Below are positions 8,875 to 17,586 of a DNA stretch of 37,730 nucleotides, piece after piece (position 1 is the stretch's first letter; every line of letters begins with the position of its first letter). The translations under genes were made by a program, and so were the position numbers. The notes beneath the pieces were generated by a model, which was given only the letters and a program-made list of their open reading frames with translations, had not been told where the DNA came from and made no database searches. This DNA comes from Acanthaster planci (taxonomy: Eukaryota > Echinodermata > Asteroidea > Valvatida > Acanthasteridae): positions 404,977-442,706 of the forward strand of contig NW_019091569.1 in NCBI RefSeq assembly GCF_001949145.1. The letters run 5' to 3'.

Positions 8875-9957
8875 ATGAAAACAAATTTTTCGAAAACGAT
8901 AAAGAAAATTCGAACTGATGCAAAAAATCGAAAAGACATCGGAAACCAGTTTGAACTTTTAATTAAACGTTTTTTCGAAAACGATAAACGTTATAAAAAT
9001 GAGTTAACTAAAGTTTGACTTTGAAAAAATTTTCCGGGAAAAGATTCGCTCGGAAAACAGGATATTGGAATAGATTTAGTTGCTAAAACTAGTGACGAAA
9101 AATACTGAGCAATTCAATGTAAGTGTTGAAAAGAATCAATGATAATCAGTAAAAAAACCGTGGATACTTTTCTCGCGACATCGGGACGAACATTTACTCT
9201 CAGCGGTTCATCAAAAAAACATTCTTTTGCTCATCGAGTATGAGTAGAATTAAACAATAAATGAACAAAGCAGGCAGAAGAAACGATTAAAAATCAAACT
9301 CCGGCTATTTCTCTAATTACGGAAAATATTTTGAAAAAAACAAATTTAGATTGAATGAAATTATATGAAGGAAAAATTAAAGATCGAATTCAAAAAACGA
9401 CAAGAAAATATCAGCAAAAAGCCATTGATTTAACACAACGTTATTTTCAAAATTACGATAAAGGAAAATTAATTATGGCATGCGGAACTGGAAAGACTTT
9501 TACCGCCTTAAAAATTGCGGAAGAAATGACAAATCACGAAGGTATAATTTTAGTTTTGGTACCTTCAATCGCGCTGGTTAGTCAAATTTTCAACGAATGG
9601 TGTTGCGATGCGAAATATTCGATTTCCCCGATTATTGTTTGTTCGGATAAAACCACAGAAAATCGTGCCGAAAATGAGGATAATATGCAATATTCCATCA
9701 GCGATATTCCGTATCCGACAACAAATGAAGAAAATATTGCCCACGAATTATTTCAAAAACTTAATTCAAAAAGAAAAGGATTAAAAGTAATATTTTCCAC
9801 TTATCATTCAATCAATGCCGTTGCCGAAGGTCAACGGCGATTGAATGCCGAACTCAATGATAAGGGGGGGGGGGGTCATTTTTGATTTAATCATTTGCGA
9901 CGAAGCACATCGCACTACGGGATTCAAAACCAAAAATTCGAAAAACTCTTATTTTAA
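8875..9957 (+). CDS. R-M segment 1: nuclease domain and start of helicase (phase-OFF product, 360 aa)
   Basis: As sequenced, translation from ATG 8875 runs through the G12 tract into a wrong frame and stops at TAA 9955-9957. Residues about 20-90 form the PD-(D/E)xK Mrr-like fold: NQFELLIKRFF helix, then DIGIDLVAK with D67, and AIQCK with Q81 and K83. Residues 202-225 hold Walker A (ACGTGKT) and about 230-245 motif Ia (LVPSIALVSQ). The last 30 or so residues after K330 are out-of-frame. The product would keep the nuclease but lack DEAH, so it should be inactive. Several Trp are TGA, one (NEW) is TGG. Confidence 0.8.
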
Positions 9958-12900
9958 TCAAATTCATAATACTGATTTTATTCGCGGTCGTAAACGATTA
10001 TTTATGACGGCTACTCCACGATTGTATGATGAAAATACAAAAAAACAGGCCAAGCTTCAGGAAACTATTCTTTGATCGATGGATGATGAAAAAAATTACG
10101 GAAAAGATATTTACCGATTAACTTTTTCCGATGCCGTAAAAGAAAAATGATTAACCGATTATAAAGTTGTTGTTCTTACCTTAAATCGTACTTTAAAACA
10201 AAAAAAAGAAATTCAAAAAGACTTTTGTATGAACAAGTATGCCAAACTGCAGGGATTAATTAGTGCCTTTTCTAAAAAATTTCTTTCTGTTGCCGACATA
10301 AAAGATATTGCCAAAAATGATCCTTTACCAATGCGAAAAGCTCTTATCTTTAATTCTCGAATCGAAGATTCAAAAATAATAGCCGAAAAATTAGAGAAAA
10401 TTTCAAATAATATGACAAACTCATCTTTGCAAAAGATCGAAGCTAAGCATGTTGATGGAAGCGATAGCGGTCACCGGAGAATGCAAATTCTGACCTGATT
10501 GAAAAAAAATGAAAAGCAAAAAATTACACGAGTGGTAAGTAATGTGCGTTGTTTTAGTGAAGGAGTAGATGTGCCCGCTTTGGATGCAATTGCCTTTTTA
10601 TCTCCCAAAACTTCGAAAACTGACATTGTTCAAGCGGTTGGGAGAGTTATGAGAAATAGTAAAAACAAAAAAATGGGATATATTATTATTCCTGTATTTA
10701 TTCATTCGGAAAAAAAGTGTATAAAGAACTTGAAAAAATTCCGGAATATAAAGTTGTGTGAGATGTATTAAATGCTCTTCGAGCTCACGACGATCATTTA
10801 GATTGTGAGATTAATGCTATTCGCTTTAACAAAACAAAAAAATGAGAAAAAAATGACAAAATTATTGTTACTTCTCCGGAAGAAGAAAATAATTTCCAGG
10901 AAATAAATGATTCAATAAATGATTACAAAAACGAAAAATTTTGAGATTTTAAAAATTGAATTTTTGCAAAAATATCCGAAAAATGTGGAAATCGTGGATA
11001 CTGAAAACGCTGAGCGGCAAAAGTCGCCGATCATTTAGAATCCGAAATCGAACAAATTCAACAATTAGTCATTAAAAAACCGGAAAAATTTGAAGAATTC
11101 CTTCAAAATTTAAGAAAAAATATTCGCGAGTCAATTGATGAAAAAGCCGCCATTGAAATGCTGGCCCAGTTTATTGTAACTAAACCCGTTTTTGATGGTC
11201 TATACGAAAACTATTCTTTCGTTCATGCAAATCCAATTACCAAAACACTCCAAAAAATTTTAAATGAATTACAAATTGACGAAAAGGCAGAAATAAGGAT
11301 TGATGAAAGAAAACAATTTAAACAAGAAATTAAAGAATACCTTGAGAAAATTGAAAGTTTTGATGGAAAACAAAAGTTTATGGAGGAATTTTATGAAGAT
11401 TTCTTTAATACGAAAGGATTAAAGAAAAATGCTCTGCGCTTAGGAATCATCTATACTCCCTCTTCAATCGTTGACTTTATTCTTCAATCGGTTAATGATA
11501 TTTTGCAAAAAGAATTTGCCCAAACAAAATTAACAAGTAAAAATGTACACATTTTAGATCCCTTTGTAGGTACCGGTTCGTTTATTGTTCGTTTAATTAA
11601 AAATTCAAAACTCATTCATCAAAATGTTTTAAAACATAAATATATAAATGAATTACATGCTAACGAAATTGAGTTGCTGCCTTATTTTATTGCCAGTATT
11701 AATATCGAACAAACATATCGTGCCCGCATGAAACAGCAACAATATACATCTTTTAAAAATATTGTTTTCACCGATACCTTTGAAGTAAGTCGTTCCGATC
11801 AAAAATTAACAATGTTTGAAGAAAACTATAAACGAAAAAAGTTGCAAGAAAAGCAACCCATTCAAGTTATTATCGGTAATCCTCCTTATTCGGTAGGGCA
11901 AAAATCCGAAAATGACAATTTTAAAAATTTTGAAAATCCTGCTGTTCGACAGAGAATTAAAGAAACCTATGCCGCAACGGCAAAAAACAATAATATTAAA
12001 ACAATCACGGCCCTGTATGATTCATATTTCAAGGCTTTTCGATGAAGCACCGATCGATTAAAAACGACAGGAATTATTTGTTTTGTAAGCAATGGTAGCT
12101 GATTGACAAGTGCCGCCGGAGTTGGATTTCGCAAAACAATTGAAAAAGAATTTAGTTCCATTTATGTTTTTGATTTACGTGGAAATCAATATACAAGTGG
12201 CAAACTGTCAAAAATGGAAGGGGGTAAAGTTTTCGGGGGCGGATGCCGAACATCAATTGCAATTACTTTGTTAGTAAAAAAAGAGAAATCGGAAAATAAA
12301 AAAGCAACTATTTACTACCATGATATCGGTAATTATTTAAAAAGAAAAGAAAAATTAGACAAAATTAAAACCATCAAAAGTTTTGTGAATAGTGTCTTTT
12401 CTCCTTTATTGCCTAATTTCTGCGGTGATTGACTTCATCAAAGACGACCTTTTCCTAAAAAGTTTATTCCCTTAACTTTGTCTAAAAATAAACCGTTTGA
12501 TGCTCTTTCTTATTTTGAAATTAAATCCGGCGGTTTATTAACATCGAGAGACGGTATGGTCTATAGTTTTAGCAAAGAAAAACTCAAAAAAACAATAAAA
12601 AAATTTGCCGAAGATTGAAAACAAGTAAAAAACGACTATAAAATGAAAAAAAATAACAAAAATTTTAATATTGATAATTTTTGTTCAACGAATTGAAATT
12701 CAATAAAATGAGATCCTAAATTAAAAAATCATCTAAAAAAAGACAAAATATTCTCTTATAGTTCAAAACAAATAAGAATTGGTCGCGAAGACCTTTTACA
12801 AAACAATTTTTATATTTTAGCGATGTATTAAACAGTAATATGAGTAAAACTCAAACTTATTTTCCAGACAAAAATAGTCAAAACAAAATAATTTTTATTA

Positions 12901-13670
12901 ATGGAAAGGGACTTCAAAATTTTTCTTGTTTAATCACAAATTATATGCCAGATAGACATTTTATTTCAAATGGGTTCGCTTTCGCATTAAAGGATAATTC
13001 ACAAAATTTAAATCAAAATACACAACAAAATCAACAAATTTTTTCGTTTTCCGATAAAAGTCATTTCAATATTCAACAAACAATAATGAATAAAATGAAA
13101 TCGATATACGAAAAAAACCCCAATTCGGAAGACATTTTTCATTATATTTATGGTTTTCTGCATCATTCAAAATATCGAAAAAAATATGCCGAAACTTTAA
13201 AAAAAGAAATGCCTCGAATTCCTATTTTAAAAGATGAAGCGTGTTTCTGACAAATAACAAAATACGGCTTGGAACTATCTAAGCTTCATTTAAATTATGA
13301 AAATTTATCAAAATTAGATTCCGTTAAAGTCAAATACAAAAAACCCTTGGATAAAAATATTTATAAAGTTCAAAAAATCAAATACGATAAAGAAAATAAA
13401 TCAAAAATTATTTTTAATAAATACATTGAGATAGAAAACATTCCGGAACATGTATACGATTATAAGATTGATGGCAAAAGTGCGCTCAAATGAGTTCTTG
13501 ATCGTTATGAAGATCAGGGAAAAAATCAAAATCCCAATGATTATGCCGATGAAATTAATAATTCAAAGTATATTTTAAATCTTTTATTAAGTGTAATTAC
13601 TTTAAGTGTAAAAACAATAGAAATCATGAAAAAATTAAAAAACATTAAAATTGAACAAACAATCGCCTAA
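8875..13670 (+). CDS. Type ISP restriction-modification enzyme (nuclease-helicase-methyltransferase-TRD), frame-interrupted and probably phase-variable
   Basis: One polypeptide that would cut, translocate, methylate and recognise DNA. Order: Mrr-like nuclease (D67, Q81-C-K83), superfamily 2 helicase (ACGTGKT at 203-209, DEAH at 342-345, MTATP, QAVGRVMRN), N6-adenine methyltransferase (DPFVGTG from about 895, NPPYS from 1002), then a target recognition domain. Read through its frame changes it would be about 1598 residues, the size of LlaGI/LlaBIII-type enzymes. Frames change at the G12 tract (9864-9875), at A_AAA_AAG (10710-10717) and near 12785; four segments are listed separately. Start ATG 8875 is the first in frame; no Shine-Dalgarno is visible, and the gene may be read through from tRNA-Met 18 bases upstream. 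No separate methylase or specificity gene is needed. As written, no full-length protein can be made without slippage, so it is either switched off, recoded, decaying or affected by sequencing errors. Confidence 0.88.
9845..10771 (+). CDS. R-M segment 2: helicase motifs II-VI
   Basis: The frame holding the remainder of the helicase, open from before the G tract to TAA 10769-10771. The ATG at 9845 is an out-of-frame coincidence; the real sequence resumes at about 9874. It contains CDEAH (motif II), MTATP (III), ALIFNSRIEDS (IV), CFSEGVDVPALDAI (V) and QAVGRVMRN (VI, arginine finger). Just after motif VI the frame is left at 10710-10717; the last 18 codons (from tgt at 10718) do not look like the family. 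Several internal TGA Trp codons. Confidence 0.8.
9864..9875 (+). repeat. G12 homopolymer, likely phase-variation switch of the R-M gene
   Basis: Twelve consecutive G in AT-rich DNA, beginning at the third base of codon 330 (AAG), just before IFDLIICDEAH. Upstream coding is in one frame and the downstream helicase in the next; 8, 11 or 14 G would join them (Lys-Gly-Gly-Gly-Val). Runs of this kind slip in replication and switch genes on and off in many mollicutes and host-adapted bacteria. Confidence 0.85.
10710..10717 (+). other. A_AAA_AAG slippery heptamer at a -1 frame change
   Basis: In the helicase frame the codons are GAA AAA AAG TGT. The heptamer A AAA AAG (10711-10717) has the zero-frame register of -1 ribosomal slippage, as in dnaX. 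A -1 shift here reads GTG TAT AAA GAA CTT, which continues the protein (VYKELEKIPEYKVVWDVLNA) directly into the methyltransferase. An eighth A would do the same, so a homopolymer indel or sequencing error is the competing explanation. No stimulatory hairpin is evident. Confidence 0.55.
10717..12831 (+). CDS. R-M segment 3: helicase-MTase linker and N6-adenine methyltransferase
   Basis: Open from the heptamer to TAA 12829-12831 with UGA as Trp. The start is a helical linker (ALRAHDDHLDCEINAI, later ESIDEKAAIEMLAQFIVTKPVFD). The methyltransferase has LGIIYTPSSIVDFIL, motif I DPFVGTGSFIVRLIK (S-adenosylmethionine binding), HANEIELLPYFIASINIE, and motif IV NPPYS, which marks N6-adenine methylation of the gamma class. 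Next come SNGSWLTSAAGVGFRKTIE and FDLRGNQ, then the start of the recognition domain (EIKSGGLLTSRDGMVYSF). The frame ends in FYILAMY, an out-of-frame reading of sequence that codes for recognition domain in segment 4. The first ATG in this frame is 11158, too late for a complete protein. Confidence 0.82.
12784..12788 (+). other. Third frame change, inside the recognition domain
   Basis: Up to about 12785 the family-like sequence (SSKQIRIG) is in one frame; from about 12786 it continues one frame back as RRPFTKQFLYFSDVLNSN, matching the YRPF-type segment of Type ISP and IIG recognition domains. The overlap allowing a switch is 12762-12831. No homopolymer or slippery heptamer is present, so a one-base deletion or a sequencing error is likely. 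Confidence 0.6.
12786..13670 (+). CDS. R-M segment 4: C-terminal target recognition domain
   Basis: Runs to TAA 13668-13670. The first ATG in this frame is 12840, but the domain continues upstream to about 12786. It holds ITNYMPDRHFISNGFAF, then EDIFHYIYGFLHHSKYRKKYAE and EMPRIP, GLELSKLHL, and the closing VYDYKIDGKSALKWVLDRY with a final helix. This is the standard end of Type ISP and Type IIG enzymes, where it reads the DNA target for both cutting and methylation. No independent promoter or ribosome binding site is seen, so it is not a convincing separate gene. The target sequence cannot be predicted. Confidence 0.8.
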
Positions 13671-13847
13671 ATAATGCTTGATTTCAACAAAAAAAGATTC
13701 AAAAAGAAAATACACTTTTTTTACAAAATAATGAGCAATCGAATAATTTTTTTTACAAAAAATGACAATCTTAAAATTTTTCAAAATTTCATAAAATTTA
13801 CAACTATTTATCTATTTTATGTGAAAATATATAGGTAGGAATTATTT

Positions 13848-13925
13848 GGTTCCTTGGCTCAGTCTGGTTAGAGCGTTCCGTTGATAACGGAGAGGTCGCA
13901 GGTTCAAATCCTGCAGGAACCACCA
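13848..13925 (+). tRNA. tRNA-Ile (GAT)
   Basis: 78 nt. Acceptor GGTTCCT (13848-13854) pairs with AGGAACC (13915-13921), then A and encoded CCA. The stem TTCCG/CGGAG (one U-G pair) encloses TTGATAA, anticodon GAT. It ends six bases before the stop codon of convergent gene D. The 177 bp between the R-M gene and this tRNA is A/T-rich with nothing else recognisable. Confidence 0.94.
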
Positions 13926-13931
13926 TAAATT

Positions 13932-16928
13932 TTATTTTTTTCGTGAACGATATCAATAAAAAATTCCGCTGCTCAAAACAAGTAAAAAAAACAAACTGCC
14001 GAAAACAATAGCTAAAATAATGCCGAGAGAAATACGATTTGACAGATGAATTAAATGATTTTTTCAATGAAAAATTTTAATATAGTCTTCAAAGCTCAAA
14101 TCAGTAATACTATCATCATTTAACTCTCCCGTTTCCAAAAAATCCTCCAGAGTTAAACCGCCCGGTAAGGAAGATGGCGAAAAATCATCATTTTTTTTGG
14201 CCTTCGCGATATAAGAACGATGATTACCCGATAAATCATCATTTCAATGAGATAGCAATTTTTCTCGCAGTGTCTTCAAGATTGTAGGAACATAAAGAGA
14301 AGGCTGAAAATTTCGAATTCAATTCTCAATCGCTTCCATTTTCGCAAAAGTATCAATTGTTGTCGGTCAATTGTGAATTTCTCCGGAACCGGAAAATACA
14401 TTTAAATCAAACCCAGGAGGAAACTCAAAACCGAATTGCATTGACGCTTCGCTTGAAGTTTCGCCGGAAAGAACGGGATTGAGAACTTTTAAAATTCAAT
14501 AATTTTTTAACACATTGGTTTTGCTTTCATCATCGTTTCAAAGCGAAATCAAATTATTTTTTCATAATCGAAGAATTGAATCAGTATATTCCGGAATCAA
14601 TGTTTCAAACTGAAGGAATCAATCTTGAAACGTTAAAATTTGTTCTATACTGAATTGAGTAAAATCACTTTCTCTTAAGGCTCCGGTATCAAAGTCAAAA
14701 TTATTTAATCCAAAACTGTTTAAATTCGATGGAAAGGTAAAATCAATTTCTTCGTTTTCCGATGGCATCGGTGACAAATCTAAATAACGTCAAATAATTT
14801 CTTTTTTGACTGGGTTATTATTTCAAAATTGAAACAAAGTCGCTCTTAAAACAAGAATCTTAAAATTTGACGGAAAAGTAAGAGTTTCTAAAAACTTTTG
14901 AATATGCACTAAATCAATGATGGAAGCAAAGAGAAGAGAAACTCTTGTTAATCTTCCGTTGAGGGCAAAATTTGTTAATCTAAATTGATTTTCATTTTCA
15001 AGAATCAGAGGAAAGTTCAAAACTTCCGGATAACCCGACAAAGGAGAAGAAAGAGCTAAATAAGCCGCAATTTTATTTTGTCGTGCGGAATTTTCGGTTT
15101 GATTTCAATCACGCAGAATTAAATCACGATAGTTAACAATAATTCGATTTAAATCTAAATGATGAGCTCAATTAACAAAAGAATCTAACAAAGATAAAGT
15201 AATATTCGAAAATAATTGTTCAAATTGTATCGAATTCAAGCGACCCTCACCATCAAATAATAAAAGCGAAAAAATATTGCCGGGAGAATTAATTTTTGGT
15301 CAAAGTTCGGGAAATTTGTTTTCCTCAATTGCTCTAATTTCACCAAATTGATTCCGCAAATTTCGAAAATATGAATCGGTGTTTCAATATTTTTGAACCG
15401 CGGCATAGTAAACATTCACAATACCGATCAAATCAAAGGCCTCCGATTCGCGAGCGGTCTTTTTTCATCGTAATTTATTTCTTCAATGAACAAACATACC
15501 GATTTGATTCAAATCGGTTAAATAAGCGTTGGCCGTGAATGAGGTAATTCATGCATTTTCCGAAGAAAAAAAATCATCATTTCATCAATTAGCGAGAAGA
15601 GCAAAAATATTTCCGTGATTAACGGGTTTTCAATTTAAATTTAAATAATTCTTAATTCAACCGCGAGCAGGATTGATTTCGCTTGCACTATTTCAAAAAC
15701 TTACTACTTTATCTCTGAATTTACTCACTAAGCCTACATTTTTAAGCGCGGTTAATTCGTTGGCTAATTGTTCCAACTCTTCTAAATCATCAAAATTTTC
15801 ATTATTGAGAATGTTCTCTTTTAAGAAACCATTCAATTTAAAATCATCAAAATCCAGATTCGTTAAGCCGAGATTGGGCTGGGCTCAATCAGCTTTGTGA
15901 GTGAGAGGTAAAGCCAAATATTGAGCTATTTCCGCTCGAATTCTCGAATATTTGTAACTATTTCATAATTGATAAATATTAAATCGAGTTTGTTCTCGAA
16001 TAATTCAATCGGCTTCTAAATTTAAATATCAGGTAAATCATGAATCAATTGTATCTTCGCTTACCGCTCCTCATCTATTCAAACCGGAGTAATCACCCGC
16101 CAGAAATCAAAGCGCCGGATTAGTTCTGAAGGTACCGTCTAAATTAAAACTGGAATCACTGAGTCCTGAAGGATAGAATAAATCGAAACGTAGATTTTCG
16201 GCATGAGAAAAATAAAACTCAAGTGCATTACGACGAACGGAATAAAAATTAGAAGCACGAATTTCATCCACCATCAGACAAAATAACACTCACTTATAAT
16301 CTACACCATAAAAATATGATTCGTGAGGATTTAAATCCTGATAATATCGAATTGTTGATTTAGCTAAAAAACGTCCTAAATCCCATATATTATGAATCTC
16401 TCCGACCAAAGTTGATGATTCTTTTGATTTTCATCACTTTAAATATCGAAAATCTCAGGTTTTTGCTTCTAAATCGGCTTGATTTTCTCTATCTCATTGA
16501 TTATCCCCATCGGCATCTAAAACAGTGGCCTGAGGATTTTCGGGAGCACCGGATAACGATAGAGCCCGCAAACTTTTTATATCTTGATTCGGATAACTTT
16601 CATCAATTAAAAAATAAAATTTGATTGATTGGCGTTGTCATACGGTTGGAGTCATGGGCGGATTTGCGATTCGCGGACGAATTTCAAATAAATAACCTTG
16701 AAGATTAGATGAAAGTTGAGGAGCTCCGGCAAGCGCTTTTTGACTTTTCGTTAAAGTAATCGACAACCCGCTTCTTGAATTGCCTCCCGTAACCGCGGCT
16801 TTAATTTGATTGGGTGTAATTTGAAGAGGGGGAGATAAATCATTTTTGAAAATTCATCATCCAAAAAAAAGAATAAAAAAAACCGCACACAAAAAACAAA
16901 TGATTCATGTGTTCAATTTTTTTTTCAT
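13932..16928 (-). CDS. Giant repeat surface protein D, 998 aa
   Basis: Start ATG 16928-16926, stop TAA 13934-13932, one frame with UGA as Trp. The N-terminus is MKKKLNTW, then a membrane segment (about residues 8-26, ending FFGWWIF). The N-terminal third lacks the A/B/C module and the giants' SRWEV domain. The remainder is degenerate repeats: cores such as FDLFYPSGLSDSSFNLDGTF, FTFPSNLNSFGLNNFDFDTG and FEFPPGFDLNVFSGSG, each followed by a helix with WN (LLSHWNDDL, ATLFQFWNNN). The C-terminal helix (SLGIILAIVFGSLFFLLVLSSGIF) ends YWYRSRKK. It has no Cys in most of its ectodomain. Its 3' end almost touches tRNA-Ile. Function unknown; a surface location is inferred from the two membrane ends. 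Confidence 0.85.
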
Positions 16929-16967
16929 AAAAAAAAATATTACTAATGTATTTGTGTTACTGAATAC

Positions 16968-16973
16968 ATTATA
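16968..16973 (-). promoter_or_regulatory. Probable -10 box of gene D
   Basis: Consensus TATAAT on the minus strand, 40 bases before the D start. No good -35 box is visible. The spacer out to 17089 is A/T-rich without other recognisable elements. Confidence 0.4.
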
Positions 16974-17089
16974 TTAGAATCAAAAAAATAATCGATAAAT
17001 AATGTCTAATTATTCAACATAATAATATTTGAAATCGCAAAAAAAACACAAAAACTTAAAAATAATTTTGATTTTTTTTTTCGATTCTG

Positions 17090-17311
17090 TTATTCAAATA
17101 AACGATATCAATAAAAAACTTCTTTCCTTAAAATCATCAAAACCGTCATTTTGCCTCAAATACCGTCTAAAATAACTCCGCAAGAGACACTGTTTTGTGC
17201 CGAATTCATCCACTTTTTCTCAATCAATTCTTCGGTTTTCGAAAAATCATTCAAAATTAATTCTTCGAGCAAAGCGAGAGAAACATTTAAATGATTTTTC
17301 GTTTTTGGCAA
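17090..17311 (-). pseudogene. Remnant of a repeat surface protein C-terminus
   Basis: A 73-codon open stretch with no start or signal peptide, ending at TAA 17092-17090. It begins like the end of a repeat unit (LNVSLALLEELILNDFSKTEELIE, compare LNVNSLLSV in G), passes through a Gly-bearing segment and ends VFYWYRLFE, close to the YWYRSRKK tail of D. The DNA ttgatatcgtt is shared with the 3' end of D. The membrane helix is degraded (charged residues inside it). It is best read as a decayed family member; 17312-17451 before tRNA-Ser shows nothing else. Confidence 0.5.
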
Positions 17312-17451
17312 TTAAAGAATGCTGATAAGTTGATGACGATTCGCACTGTTTTGGAAAACAAAATTTCAAATTTTTTTTTGATTTGTTCGCTTTTCAATTC
17401 ACGGCTACAAACTAAATAAAAATTCTCTAAAATAATAAGCAACCCAAATAC

Positions 17452-17546
17452 GGAGACATACCCAAGTCTGGTTAAAGGGAACTGTCTTGAAAACAGTCAG
17501 ACGTGCGATAGTGCGTGCGGGGGTTCGAATCCCTCTGTCTCCGCCA
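17452..17546 (+). tRNA. tRNA-Ser (TGA)
   Basis: 95 nt, class II with a long variable arm. Acceptor GGAGACA (17452-17458) pairs with TGTCTCC, then discriminator G and encoded CCA. The stem ACTGT/ACAGT encloses CTTGAAA, anticodon TGA. It converges with gene E, whose stop is 41 bases away. Confidence 0.94.
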
Positions 17547-17586
17547 TTTTAAACAAAATCAATTTTATTAAAAAAAAAATCTTTTT

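Noticed and set aside
8875-13670. CRISPR-Cas, prophage or transposon content
   Set aside because: No regularly spaced short direct repeats, no cas, integrase or transposase motifs and no terminal inverted repeats were seen anywhere in the window. The DEAH helicase belongs to the Type ISP enzyme.
13804-14067. Minus-strand ORF of 87 codons over tRNA-Ile, with a VVPAGFEPATSPLSTERS segment
   Set aside because: That segment is the well-known spurious translation of the antisense strand of a tRNA gene; the rest is a shadow of gene D.
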